This document shows, piece after piece, positions 24,668-33,551 of a DNA stretch of 64,000 bases (the first letter of the stretch is position 1; the number at the start of each line of letters is the position of its first letter). This DNA comes from Halorussus rarus. GTDB taxonomy: Archaea; Halobacteriota; Halobacteria; Halobacteriales; Haladaptataceae. The position numbers and the translations under genes are program-made. Under the pieces are notes generated by a model. The model searched no databases. It was not told the origin of the DNA and saw only the letters and a program-made list of their open reading frames with translations. The DNA lies in contig NZ_QPMJ01000002.1 of the NCBI RefSeq assembly GCF_003369835.1, positions 744,001 through 808,000 on the forward strand, written 5' to 3'.

Positions 24668-25696
24668 ATGTTGCAGGGATTGGACGAGTCCGAGTTCGGC
24701 CAGTTCGTCGCGGCCCTCTGGGAGCGGCAGGGCTGGCAGACCCAGGTCAAGCGCGACGACGGCAGAGTGTTCGTCGCGGTCCAGCGACCGTCCACCGGCG
24801 AGGAGGGCCTGCTGTGGGCGCTCGCCGGCGACGGCGAGGTCGGCGGCCAGCAGGTCCAGCAGTTCGCCAAGCTCTGCCAGCAGTACGAGGTCGGGGAGTC
24901 GGCCATCGTCACCGCGGGCGAGATCTCGGACCACGCCGAGAAGGTCTCGGAGGGGACCGGCGTCGACCTGCTCGGCAGCGAGGGCATCGCGACGATACTC
25001 GAGCGCAAGGGGTGGACCGACCTCGCCGAGCAGTACGGCGGCGACGGCGACGCCGACGCGTCGGACGAGAGCGACGGCGAGGGCGGCAACTCGCCGGTCG
25101 ACCGGGTACGGGCGGTCGGCGCGCGCGCGAAGGCGACGGTCGGGGGCGCGCTCGGCGGGAGCGTCCCGACGAAGCCCGTGCTGGCTGTCGTGGTCGTCGC
25201 CGCGGTGCTGGCCGCCGGCGTGCTGGCCGGAGTCCCGCTGCCGTTCCTCGGCGGAGGCGGCGGCCCCGTCTCGGCCGAGAACGTGTCGCCGCCCAACAGC
25301 ACGTCCACCCTCCGGGTCTCGTGGAACGCCAAGGCGGTCGACGAGATCGACCCGAACCGGACCGACGAGAGGGCCTACTACCCGCCGGCGGGCGAGCAGT
25401 TCGTCCTGGTGGCGATGCGCGTCAACAACACCGGCGAGGGGACGGTACCGGTCAAGCAGGCCGGGTTCGAGCTCCGGGTCGACGGCGAGACCTACTCCCA
25501 CCAGCCGCTGCGGGACCACGACGGCTTCATGGACTTCTCGATGTCGCCGGGCACCTACTACGCCGGCTGGACCGTCTTCTCGGTGCCCGAGGGAGCCGCG
25601 GGGACGCTGACCTACGACCACAACGTCAGCGACACCCCGGTCGCGGTCGAGTTCGTCCACGACTCGGACATCGCGGTGAACGAGACGCAGCTGTAG
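24668..25696 (+). CDS. Degenerate Mrr-like domain / membrane helix / DUF4352-like extracellular domain fusion
   Basis: 342 residues. Residues 5-125 resemble the Mrr-type restriction endonuclease fold: DESEFGQFVAALWERQGWQT, then RVFVAVQRP and SAIVTAGEISDHAEKVSEGT. The catalytic (E/Q)-x-K strand is replaced by LLWALAG, so nuclease activity is doubtful. An acidic linker (125-145) leads to one membrane helix (about 170-190), then an outside domain (205-342) with FVLVAMRVNNTGEGTVPVKQ and GTYYAGWTVFSVPEGAAG, the DUF4352/telomeric-repeat-like beta sandwich. A TTTTTATA box lies about 50 bases upstream. It may be a membrane sensor. Confidence 0.78.
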   Translation: MLQGLDESEFGQFVAALWERQGWQTQVKRDDGRVFVAVQRPSTGEEGLLWALAGDGEVGGQQVQQFAKLCQQYEVGESAIVTAGEISDHAEKVSEGTGVDLLGSEGIATILERKGWTDLAEQYGGDGDADASDESDGEGGNSPVDRVRAVGARAKATVGGALGGSVPTKPVLAVVVVAAVLAAGVLAGVPLPFLGGGGGPVSAENVSPPNSTSTLRVSWNAKAVDEIDPNRTDERAYYPPAGEQFVLVAMRVNNTGEGTVPVKQAGFELRVDGETYSHQPLRDHDGFMDFSMSPGTYYAGWTVFSVPEGAAGTLTYDHNVSDTPVAVEFVHDSDIAVNETQL

Positions 25697-25875
25697 CAGC
25701 GGGGCGGAAGCGGTTCTGATTGTACCTGTGCACGTGCCTGTGTGGCGGCTCGACAACCTACCGCGACGCCGCCGGTAGCCGACGCGCGCGAACGGAGGCG
25801 TACGGCCCGGTACGGTGGGAAACGTAGACTTGCGTTCGGGCAAGGCTTTTGACGGCTCCTCCCTAACCCGGTCGT

Positions 25876-27525
25876 ATGTGCCCTAACCGGGCCGTACTGC
25901 AAAGCGCCCTCGAACGCGGCGAACAGGAGGGCGGCAGCGTCGAGTTCAAAGAGCGACTCACCAAGGAGCTCCACCTGGCCGACGGCCGGATGGAGAGCCT
26001 GGCGGCCCAGCTCCGCCACCGGGTGCTCTCGGGCGACGGCGAGGCCACATACGTAGTCGGGGTGACCGACGACGGCGGCATCGCGGGGATCGACCACGAC
26101 GACTTCTCGGAGTCGATGGACGTGCTGAGCCTGCTCGCCGAGGAGGCAGGCGCCCACATCGAGGACGTCCAGACGTGGGGAATCACCGACGGCACCATCA
26201 CCACCGAGGGCGAGGCCGACGGTCTGGTCGGAGTCGCGACCGTCCGCGAGGGCGCGATGCTCGACACCGACAGCGAGCACATCGTGGTCGGGACCGCGGG
26301 CCACGTCGACCACGGCAAGTCGACGCTGGTCGGGTCGCTCGTGACGGGGCAGGCCGACGACGGCGAGGGCGGCACCCGCGGGTTCCTCGACGTCCAGCCC
26401 CACGAGGTCGAGCGGGGGCTGTCGGCCGACCTCTCGTACGCCGTCTACGGCTTCGACGGCGACGGCCCGGTCCGGATGGACAACCCCCACCGTAAGTCCG
26501 ACCGCGCGCGCGTGGTCGAGGAGAGCGACCGGCTCGTCTCGTTCGTCGATACCGTGGGTCACGAGCCGTGGCTCCGGACGACCATCCGCGGGCTGGTCGG
26601 CCAGAAGCTCGACTACGGCCTGCTGACGGTCGCGGCCGACGACGGGCCGACCAAGACGACCCGCGAGCACCTCGGCGTACTGCTCGCGACCGAGCTCCCG
26701 ACCATCGTGGCGATCACGAAGGCCGACGCGGTCGACGACGAGCGCGTCGCGGAGGTCGAGCGCGAGGTCGAGCGGCTGCTCCGGGGCGCGGACAAGACGC
26801 CGCTACTGGTCGACCGTCACGGAGTCGACGCCGCAGTCGAGGAGATCGGCGAGAGCGTCGTCCCCATCGTCACGACCAGCGCGGTCACCAAGGAGGGGCT
26901 CGACGACCTCGACGAGCTGTTCGAGCGGCTCCCGAAGACGACCGCCGACTCGGGCGAGTTCCGGATGTACATCGACCGGACCTACTCGGTGACCGGGGTC
27001 GGCGCGGTCGCCTCCGGCACCATCATGTCGGGCGAGGTCGAGGCCGGGGACGAGCTGCTGCTCGGCCCGATGGCCGACGGGGCGTTCCGCGAGGTCGAGG
27101 TCCGGTCCATCGAGATGCACTACCACCGGGTCGACAGGGCCAAGGCGGGCCGCATCGTCGGCATCGCCCTGAAGGGGGTCAGGGAGGCCGACGTCGAGCG
27201 CGGGATGGTGCTGCTGCCCGGCGACGCCGACCCCGACCCCGTCCGGGAGTTCGAGGCCGAGGTGATGGTGCTGAACCATCCGACCCGCATCGGCGACGGC
27301 TACGAGCCGGTCATCCACCTCGAGACCGTGAGCGAGGCGGTGAAGTTCCACCCCGCCGAGGGGCAGTTGCTGCCCGGCGACTCGGGGGCCACCCGAGTCC
27401 GGTTCAAGTTCCGGCCCTACCTGGTCGAGGAGGGCCAGCGGTTCGTCTTCCGCGAGGGCCAGAGCAAGGGCGTCGGCACCGTGACCGACGTGAACCCGGG
27501 CGACGCCCCGGCCGCCGACGACTGA
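25876..27525 (+). CDS. GTPBP1-like translational GTPase
   Basis: 549 residues. An N-terminal domain of about 130 residues is followed by a translation-factor G domain with P-loop GHVDHGKST (142-150), DTVGHE (G3) and TKAD (G4), then EF-Tu-like domains II and III (YSVTGVGAVASGTIMSGEVE, VMVLNHPTRIGDGYEPVIH). The N-terminal extension is the hallmark of the GTPBP1/2 group rather than EF-1 alpha. In eukaryotes GTPBP1 links translation and mRNA decay; the archaeal role is unstudied. Followed after 3 bases by a small membrane protein gene. Confidence 0.9.
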   Translation: MCPNRAVLQSALERGEQEGGSVEFKERLTKELHLADGRMESLAAQLRHRVLSGDGEATYVVGVTDDGGIAGIDHDDFSESMDVLSLLAEEAGAHIEDVQTWGITDGTITTEGEADGLVGVATVREGAMLDTDSEHIVVGTAGHVDHGKSTLVGSLVTGQADDGEGGTRGFLDVQPHEVERGLSADLSYAVYGFDGDGPVRMDNPHRKSDRARVVEESDRLVSFVDTVGHEPWLRTTIRGLVGQKLDYGLLTVAADDGPTKTTREHLGVLLATELPTIVAITKADAVDDERVAEVEREVERLLRGADKTPLLVDRHGVDAAVEEIGESVVPIVTTSAVTKEGLDDLDELFERLPKTTADSGEFRMYIDRTYSVTGVGAVASGTIMSGEVEAGDELLLGPMADGAFREVEVRSIEMHYHRVDRAKAGRIVGIALKGVREADVERGMVLLPGDADPDPVREFEAEVMVLNHPTRIGDGYEPVIHLETVSEAVKFHPAEGQLLPGDSGATRVRFKFRPYLVEEGQRFVFREGQSKGVGTVTDVNPGDAPAADD

Positions 27526-27528
27526 GCC

Positions 27529-27849
27529 GTGGGCCGCGACCGCCTCGTCGGTCTGGCCGCGAAGGGGCTGGCCGGCGTCCTGTTCGCGCTGAGCCTGATC
27601 GGGCTCGCCTTCGCCGTGCAGACCGGCGACGACCTCGTCACCGCGCTGTTCGGGGCGTACCTGACGGGGCTGCTGTTCGCCGGGGTCCTTCGCGACGCCA
27701 CGAACGCCCGGAGCTGGCAGCTCGCGTTCTTCGGCGGCGTCGCGGTCTGGGGCGGCTGGGAGTACGCCGCGTCGGGCGACCTCGTCTCGCTGCTGCTCGC
27801 GGCGATGGGGGTCGTGATGGTCGCGGTGGCTGCGCTGAACCTCCGATAA
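27529..27849 (+). CDS. Small four-helix membrane protein
   Basis: 106 residues from GTG 27529. It has four hydrophobic helices near 8-28, 36-52, 61-79 and 82-102, connected by short loops (QTGDDLVT, RDATNARS, EYAASGD). No known domain. It starts 3 bases after the GTPase stop, so it is certainly in that operon, though a functional tie to the GTPase is not evident. Confidence 0.72.
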   Translation: MGRDRLVGLAAKGLAGVLFALSLIGLAFAVQTGDDLVTALFGAYLTGLLFAGVLRDATNARSWQLAFFGGVAVWGGWEYAASGDLVSLLLAAMGVVMVAVAALNLR

Positions 27850-27904
27850 TTAGTCATATTGAAGCCGATACGAAAGAGAAGTCTTCCGTCGTAACTTGGA
27901 CCAT

Positions 27905-28411
27905 TTATAAGATGTAGAGTACGGCAGCAACTGCAATCAAGAAAACGACTAGCTTTGTCGCAAGCCACCAATAGTTGACAGACTCCGTTCTGGTAGTGCT
28001 GTTTTGGTTCTCGTATTTCCGTACTTCATTGATGTTCGAAAATGTAGGAGTATCGTCTCCATCTTCAGCCCCGTTATCTAATTCCGAGTCATCAACGCCA
28101 TCATCAGCCCGGGTTTCTAATTCCGAGTTGCCATCTCCGACAGCACTAAACTGCTCCCTGCCGCAGACCTTGCATTGGGAGGGTTGCTCGTCGTGAGCTT
28201 GTTTACAATGGTTGCAGATCCATCTCTTCAAGTATGAGGAATCAGAAGTTGCTGAAGAGGTCCGATTCCCCTTGGTCCTTGGTTTCTTTTCCTCCTCACC
28301 AGTGCTGACCTGCTGAAGAATTGTGTGCCCGCAATTTCGACATTCCTCGGGGTTCTTGCGGTGTTTAGTATCACATTTTGCGCACCGCCATTTCTTGCTG
28401 AACAGCCCCAT
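27905..28411 (-). CDS. Double zinc-ribbon, tail-anchored membrane protein in an AT-rich island
   Basis: 168 residues. Zinc-ribbon 1 has C10, C13, C24, C27 (KWRCAKCDTKHRKNPEECRN). Zinc-ribbon 2 has C66, C69, C80, C83 (RWICNHCKQAHDEQPSQCKV). A low-complexity acidic linker follows, then a single C-terminal helix (147-168, YWWLATKLVVFLIAVAAVLY), so the ribbons face the cytoplasm. Base composition from about 27850 to 28440 is far more AT-rich than its surroundings, with codons to match, a sign of foreign origin. Could bind nucleic acid or protein; function unknown. Confidence 0.72.
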   Translation of the reverse strand: MGLFSKKWRCAKCDTKHRKNPEECRNCGHTILQQVSTGEEEKKPRTKGNRTSSATSDSSYLKRWICNHCKQAHDEQPSQCKVCGREQFSAVGDGNSELETRADDGVDDSELDNGAEDGDDTPTFSNINEVRKYENQNSTTRTESVNYWWLATKLVVFLIAVAAVLYIL

Positions 28412-28493
28412 TTGGCCGATTTCTACTCACGTCAGGACTTATAATCTTGGATAGGTTTTGTTCTATCCCTCGCGCCGAGACGGGTGGGCCAGC

Positions 28494-29264
28494 TCACCGC
28501 ACCCACGGCGGACGCCCGCTCCCGGCCAGCCGCTCCAGCGACGACAGGGCGTGGTGGGGCTCGGGGACGGGCTCGACGCCCGACTCGGCCGGCACCCAGA
28601 CCGACCGGAGCCCGGCGGCGTGGGCGCCCGCCACGTCCGAGGAGAGCGAGTTGCCGACGTGGACCGCCCGGTCGGCCGCCGCGCCGAGGTCGGCCAGCGC
28701 GACCTCGAACGGCTCGGGGTCGGGTTTGGCCGCGGCGTCGTGGCCAGCGAACACCACCGTCTCGAAGCGGTCGGCCAGCCCCGCGGCCGCCAGCTTCGTC
28801 GCCTGCATCTCGGGCGGCCCGTTGGTCACGACCCCGAGCGCGTGGTCGGCGGCGAGGGCGTCGACGGCCTCGACCGCGCCCGGCAAGTGCTCGACCCGGG
28901 AGTGGTCCCGCTTCGCGGCGAAGGCGTCGGCGACCCGGCGGCCGAGGTCGGGGTCGCGGCCGCGGTCCGCCGCGATGGCCGCGAAGCAGTTCGCCCGCCC
29001 CTCGGCGATCGAGACGCCCGGGCCGAGGTGGTCGTCGTACCGGTCGAAGTACGCGGTCGCGTCGAAGAACGGGTCGACCCCGACCGACTCGAAGGCCAGG
29101 TCGAGCAGTTCCGCGGGCGAGCGCTCGTACTCCACCAGCGTCCCGTCGAGGTCGAAGAGGACGGCGTCCACGTCGGCGGCGCTACCGTCACTCCCGACGG
29201 GGTCGGCGGCCGTGCTGTCGGCGGCGGGAACTTCGCCGGCGGGTGCAGTGTCGTCGTCGGACAT
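28494..29264 (-). CDS. HAD-superfamily hydrolase
   Basis: 256 residues. The HAD motifs are in order: DAVLFDLDGTLVEYE (nucleophile Asp near 36), VVTNGPPEMQATKLAAAGL (Thr motif II), AKPDPEPFEVAL (Lys motif III) and VHVGNSLSSDVAGAHAAGLR (motif IV). The layout with a helical C1 cap fits phosphoglycolate-phosphatase/YjjG-like phosphatases. An acidic 30-residue N-terminal extension precedes the fold. The substrate is not predictable. Divergent from the coiled-coil gene at 29376. Confidence 0.9.
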   Translation of the reverse strand: MSDDDTAPAGEVPAADSTAADPVGSDGSAADVDAVLFDLDGTLVEYERSPAELLDLAFESVGVDPFFDATAYFDRYDDHLGPGVSIAEGRANCFAAIAADRGRDPDLGRRVADAFAAKRDHSRVEHLPGAVEAVDALAADHALGVVTNGPPEMQATKLAAAGLADRFETVVFAGHDAAAKPDPEPFEVALADLGAAADRAVHVGNSLSSDVAGAHAAGLRSVWVPAESGVEPVPEPHHALSSLERLAGSGRPPWVR

Positions 29265-29375
29265 GTCGTCGGGCGGAGGTCGGACGCCGAGGGCGAAAAT
29301 CGTGTCGGTGGATGGTCACGAGGACGCGACGGCGGAGGCCAACCATTAAGTCGGGGGTGTGATAACTCGAACTGA

Positions 29376-30275
29376 ATGGCTGGCGAAGACGTCGGCGAGT
29401 CGTCGGACGCGACCGCCGACCCTCTGGAGGGGTGGCTCGACGCGAAGGCCGAGGAGCTGGGCGTGAGTCGGCGGGAACTGCTCGCCCGCCTCCAGAACGG
29501 CGACGCGCCCGAGACAGACGGCGAACCGTTCGCCGACCTCCGCCGGGAGTTCGGCGAGCGGCTCGCGGACACCCGCGAGGAGTTCGAGGCCCAGCTCGCC
29601 GAGGTGGAGGCCGACCTCGCAGACGCCGAGGCCGACTTCGACGAGAAGATCGAGGACGTGCGCGAGCGCGTCGTCCAGGTCAAGCGCGAGACCGACGAGA
29701 AGGCGCCCGCGGACCACGGCCACGACGACCTGCACCGGCAGACCGAGACCGTGGCCGACCGGGCCGACCGGCTCGCCGACGAACTCGACGCGCTCGCCGA
29801 GACCGTGGCCGAACTCGAGGACAGAGTCGAGACCGGGTTCGAGAACTACGAGGACGTCCTGGAGTACCTGACCGACGCGACCGACGACGTCGAGACCAGG
29901 CTCGCGACGCTGGCCGAGGTGACCGTCGAGCTCCGCGACCAGACCCGGACGCTCTCGGCGCGCCACGCCGCCCGCGCGGCGGCCGACGAGCTCGCGCACC
30001 TCGCCAACCGCCGGGGCGTCGACAGCGCCAAGTGCGGCCACTGCAGGGAGACGGTCCACGTCGGGCTGCTCGCCGAGCCCAAGTGCCCCCACTGCGCGAG
30101 CACCTTCAACGACGTCGAGCCCAAGCAGGGGCTGTTCGGGTCGGCCCGACTCGTGGTCGGCGATCCGCCCGCGCTGGAGGGCGAGCGCGCCGACTGGGAC
30201 CTCGACGACGTGGTCGCCGACGACCGCGACGTCGGCGAGGCACTGGACGACATCGTCGCGGAGGACGACGGATGA
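29376..30275 (+). CDS. Coiled-coil protein with C-terminal zinc ribbon
   Basis: 299 residues. Two long coiled-coil segments (about 53-110 and 118-205, rich in Glu/Leu/Arg heptads) are followed by a four-Cys ribbon (C220, C223, C237, C240: KCGHCRETVHVGLLAEPKCP) and a C-terminal acidic tail. Its start fits a short helical head with SRRELLARLQ. The gene overlaps the next one by ATGA and both carry Cys4 clusters, so they may form a complex. It may organise DNA or membranes; no homolog with known role is recognised. Confidence 0.75.
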   Translation: MAGEDVGESSDATADPLEGWLDAKAEELGVSRRELLARLQNGDAPETDGEPFADLRREFGERLADTREEFEAQLAEVEADLADAEADFDEKIEDVRERVVQVKRETDEKAPADHGHDDLHRQTETVADRADRLADELDALAETVAELEDRVETGFENYEDVLEYLTDATDDVETRLATLAEVTVELRDQTRTLSARHAARAAADELAHLANRRGVDSAKCGHCRETVHVGLLAEPKCPHCASTFNDVEPKQGLFGSARLVVGDPPALEGERADWDLDDVVADDRDVGEALDDIVAEDDG

Positions 30276-30892
30276 GCGACGACCGCGAGGAGGCCGCGAA
30301 ATCGTCGCGCGACAAGACCGCGAGCGACGAGGCCGAGCGCCCCGCGGACGACCGCCGCGGGCGACGGGGAGACCGACCGGACGAGCCGCTCGGCGACCTC
30401 GCCGCGGAGGTCCGGAATCGAACCGGCCGCGGGCGCGCCGACGAGCGCGCCCCGGGCAGCCCGGGGAAAGCCGCAGACCGGCCGGACAGGGAGGGCCCGC
30501 TCGCCGACGTCGCCGCGGCGGTCGACGAGCGCCGCCGCGAGCGCGACGGCGACGACGTCGACGCCTTCGATTCGGTCGAGGTCGGCGAACTCGACGGCGA
30601 AGAGCTCTGGGAGCGGCTGGCCGAAGGCGAGGACGAACCGGCCGTGACTGCCCCCCCGGAAGCGGAGGACGACGGCGAGTGGTCGGACGGACGGGACGTG
30701 CGCACGATTCCGAAGGCGACGTGCCACGGCTGTCCCCACTTCGGCGACCCGCCGGAGCTCGCCTGCAACCACGAGGGGACCGACATCCTGGCGATGCCCG
30801 ACGCCGAGCACTTCCGCGTCGCCGGCTGCCCGATGGTCGGCGACGACGAGGAGGACATCGGGACTGTCGCGGCGGCCGACCGCGAGGAGTGA
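30272..30892 (+). CDS. Acidic linker protein with C-terminal Cys4 cluster
   Basis: 206 residues. The first 145 are disordered, very Asp/Glu/Arg-rich, with two short repeats resembling PLGDLAAEV and PLADVAAAVDERR. The folded part holds four cysteines (C151, C154, C165, C186) in TCHGCPHFGDPPELACNHEG and FRVAGCPMVGDD, suitable for zinc or an iron-sulfur cluster. Translationally coupled to the coiled-coil gene. Function unknown. Confidence 0.7.
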   Translation: MSDDREEAAKSSRDKTASDEAERPADDRRGRRGDRPDEPLGDLAAEVRNRTGRGRADERAPGSPGKAADRPDREGPLADVAAAVDERRRERDGDDVDAFDSVEVGELDGEELWERLAEGEDEPAVTAPPEAEDDGEWSDGRDVRTIPKATCHGCPHFGDPPELACNHEGTDILAMPDAEHFRVAGCPMVGDDEEDIGTVAAADREE

Positions 30893-30985
30893 GGAGCAGC
30901 GGGGACCGGGACGGGCCCGCGGTCGAACGACCGGGGTCGACCCCCTGGCCGACCGTATTTTGCCGTCCGAGCACCAAGTCCGAGC

Positions 30986-31501
30986 GTGTTCGAGAACCTC
31001 GGAGGGGCCGCGCTCGGGGTGGTCGAACAGTACGGCTACCTCGCGCTCGCGGCGTTCACGTTCCTCGAGGCCTCGATGCTGTTCCCGCTCCTCCCGAGCG
31101 AGGTGGTCGTGCCGGGCGCGGCGGCCATCCTCGTCGGCGGGCCGGCGTCGTTCGGCCTGTTCGTCGCGGCGGTGGTCGTCGGCACCACGGCCGGGGGCCT
31201 GTTCGCGTTCCACGTGTTCGCCGAGTACGGTCGGTCGGCGCTGGCCGACCGCGGCGGTCGACTCCGGCTCTCGGAGGACCGACTGGAGCGGGCGACCGGA
31301 TGGTTCCGCCGGTGGGGCGAGAGCTCGGTGCTCTGGGGTCGGTTGCTACCGGTTCTGCGGTCGGTGGTCTCGGTGCCCGCGGGGCTGGCCGGGATGGTCC
31401 GCTGGAAGTTCACGCTCTACTCGGCGTCGGGCGCGCTCGCGTTCGGCGCGCTCGTGGGAGTAGCCGTCGAGACCGGGTTGAATCTGCTGGGCATCGCGTG
31501 A
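30986..31501 (+). CDS. DedA-family (VTT domain) membrane protein
   Basis: 171 residues with the DedA pattern: an N-terminal helix, then FTFLEASMLFPLLPSEVVVP (the F/Y-E-x-x-x-x-P-P/S-E motif), a central membrane hairpin, and the VTT segment LLPVLRSVVSVPAGLAGMVR. DedA proteins are linked to lipid scrambling/flippase activity and envelope homeostasis. Initiates at GTG 30986, about 20 bases after a TATTTTGC box. Shorter than many bacterial members (about 200). Confidence 0.88.
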   Translation: MFENLGGAALGVVEQYGYLALAAFTFLEASMLFPLLPSEVVVPGAAAILVGGPASFGLFVAAVVVGTTAGGLFAFHVFAEYGRSALADRGGRLRLSEDRLERATGWFRRWGESSVLWGRLLPVLRSVVSVPAGLAGMVRWKFTLYSASGALAFGALVGVAVETGLNLLGIA

Positions 31502-31748
31502 AGTCGGGCCCGGGAACCCCCGCCGGCCGACGTCGCAGCCGTCGCTCCGTCGGGGTGGCTCGGCCCTCTCGGGGTAGTCGGACTGGCGGTCGCCGGTCCC
31601 GCCGCCGACCGACCGCGCGAGGCGTCCGGGTCGGCTTCGTCCCGGCTTCGCACTCGAACCTTCGTGCGAGACCGCGACCGCTGGAGGGTCTTCGGCTGTT
31701 CTCGGGCAGAACGCACTTCCGGCGGCGGGTCGAGTTTCCGACACGACG

Positions 31749-32219
31749 ATGGATCCAATCGAGGCCTCCCGCTTCACGAGCTGGCTCGAGAGCGGCGTCA
31801 CGATCCTCCAGTCGGCCATCGCGGCGTTCCTGGTCGTCCTCCTGTTGCTCGGCGTCGTCAATCTCGCGGTCACCATCGGGGAGTCGATCCTCGTTCGGGA
31901 CGTCACCGACACCGCGGAAACGCTGTCGCTCGTCCGGTCGGCGATCGACATCGTGCTCTACCTGTTCGTCATCGTGGAACTGTACCACACGGTCGTCGCC
32001 TACGTCGAGGCCCAGAGCGTCGTGCTGGCAGTCATCCACGCCGGCCTCATCGCGGTCGTGCGCCAGATCATCACCTTCAAGCCCGACGACTACGGCTCGA
32101 CCGAGGCCATCACCTTCGCGGGCGTCTACGCCCTCCTGCTCGCGGCGCTCCTGGTCGGGTTCTGGGTGGTCCACCGCCAGATCGAGGCGGAGGCCGAGGC
32201 CGAGAGCGAACTGGCGTGA
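31749..32219 (+). CDS. PsiE-like phosphate-starvation-inducible membrane protein
   Basis: 156 residues with four helices near 18-42, 62-81, 86-104 and 122-142. The sequence LVRSAIDIVLYLFVIVELYH, then IHAGLIAVVRQIITFKPD follows the PsiE family. In bacteria it is part of the phosphate-starvation and other stress regulons; its precise function is unknown. The 247-base gap before it (31502-31748) has no other supported feature. Confidence 0.85.
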   Translation: MDPIEASRFTSWLESGVTILQSAIAAFLVVLLLLGVVNLAVTIGESILVRDVTDTAETLSLVRSAIDIVLYLFVIVELYHTVVAYVEAQSVVLAVIHAGLIAVVRQIITFKPDDYGSTEAITFAGVYALLLAALLVGFWVVHRQIEAEAEAESELA

Positions 32220-32271
32220 CCGCGGTCGCGAACCCCCGGACGTTTTCGCCCCGGAGTACCACGGCCGAGAC

Positions 32272-33525
32272 GTGCCCTCCCGCAGACGCCTCCTCGCGAC
32301 CGCCGGCGTCGCTGCGACGGTCGGTCTCGCCGGCTGTTCGGCCGGAGGCCGGTCGTCTGACGCCGAACCGCTTCCGAACGCGACGCCGACGGCCGCCGAC
32401 TGGCCGACGCTCCGGTACGACGCTCGCAACGCGGGCTGGAACGCCGGCGCAGACCCGCCCCGCGGCCGTCCCGAACCGCGCTGGGCGACCGACGTCGGCT
32501 GGGGGTTCCGGCCCCTGGTCCGTGGCACGCGCGTCGTGCTCCAGACCTACGACGGAGTGACCGCACTCCGCGCGACCGACGGCGAGCGCGTCTGGACCGC
32601 CGGAAACGACGGCGGCGGCTTCAGGGAGCCGACGCTGGGAGCACGCCGCGCGTTCTTCCCTGCCGACGACTGCGTCCGGGGGTTCGACCTCGAGACAGGC
32701 GCAGAGACGTGGCGCCAGCGCGACTGCGTCGGCGCGAACACCGCCGCGCCCGCGGTCGCTCGGGGACGGCTCTACCTCGCTGTAGGAGGCTTCGCGGCCT
32801 ACGACGCCGAGGGTCGGGCGACGTGGGCGGCCTCCCTCTCGAACGTCCCGCCGACGCCCGCCGTGGTCGGCGACACCGTCTACGCGACCGGCTACGACAG
32901 CCTGGTCGCGCTCGACGCGACCGCGACCCCGTCGCGCCGGTGGCCCTGGGAGAGCGACGACGCCGACCTGCCGTACGTCGCCGACGACCGGGTCGAGCGG
33001 TGGCGACGCGACCTCGCGCTGACCGGCGCCCGGTTCCGCTCGAACCCGGCGGTCGTCGACGGGACGGTCTTCGCGGCGGTCGAGGGCGCCGGGCGGGCGC
33101 GACTCGACGCCCGCGACGCCGAGACCGGCGACCGACTGTGGCGGTTCGCGGCCGACTCCGGTCCCAACGGCGGGCTGTTCACGCCGCCGGTCTGCGACGG
33201 TGAGCGCGTCTACGCGGGTTGCGACGACGGGCGCCTCTACGCCGTCGCCGACGGCGAGGCGGCGTGGTCGCGGTCGCTCGACCGCCTCCCCAACCGGATC
33301 GCCGGCGCCGGCGACGCGCTGTTCGTCGGTACCTACGGCGGAGACGGGAGGCCGTCGTCGCTCTCCGCGCTCGACGCCGCGACCGGCGAGACGCGCTGGC
33401 AAATCGGATACGACGACGAAGTCCGTGGCATCTCGGTCGCGGGCGGCACGGTGTACGCGACCGTGGTGACCGACCGGCAGCCGGGCGGCGACATCACCGG
33501 GACGACAGTGTACGCGTACGGGTAG
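32272..33525 (+). CDS. PQQ-repeat (beta-propeller) lipoprotein
   Basis: 417 residues. Begins VPSRRRLLATAGVAATVGLA followed by GCSAGG, a Tat-type lipoprotein signal with the lipobox Cys near residue 22. The mature protein is a PQQ-like propeller, with blades seen as repeated LDAATGETRW, LDARDAETGDRLWRF, LETGAETWRQ and VYATGYDSLVALD motifs. In haloarchaea such PQQ-like lipoproteins rarely bind PQQ; most are extracellular scaffolds of unknown ligand. GTG 32272 gives the full signal peptide, and a CGTTTTCG box precedes it. Confidence 0.88.
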   Translation: MPSRRRLLATAGVAATVGLAGCSAGGRSSDAEPLPNATPTAADWPTLRYDARNAGWNAGADPPRGRPEPRWATDVGWGFRPLVRGTRVVLQTYDGVTALRATDGERVWTAGNDGGGFREPTLGARRAFFPADDCVRGFDLETGAETWRQRDCVGANTAAPAVARGRLYLAVGGFAAYDAEGRATWAASLSNVPPTPAVVGDTVYATGYDSLVALDATATPSRRWPWESDDADLPYVADDRVERWRRDLALTGARFRSNPAVVDGTVFAAVEGAGRARLDARDAETGDRLWRFAADSGPNGGLFTPPVCDGERVYAGCDDGRLYAVADGEAAWSRSLDRLPNRIAGAGDALFVGTYGGDGRPSSLSALDAATGETRWQIGYDDEVRGISVAGGTVYATVVTDRQPGGDITGTTVYAYG

Positions 33526-33551
33526 CGTTCACGGAATCACGGCCGGTGGAA

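Noticed and set aside
30679-32271. N-terminal part of a 948-codon plus-strand frame leading into the PQQ-repeat gene
   Set aside because: The first 530 codons overlap the Cys4 protein, DedA and PsiE genes in another frame. The real start is GTG 32272 at the signal peptide.
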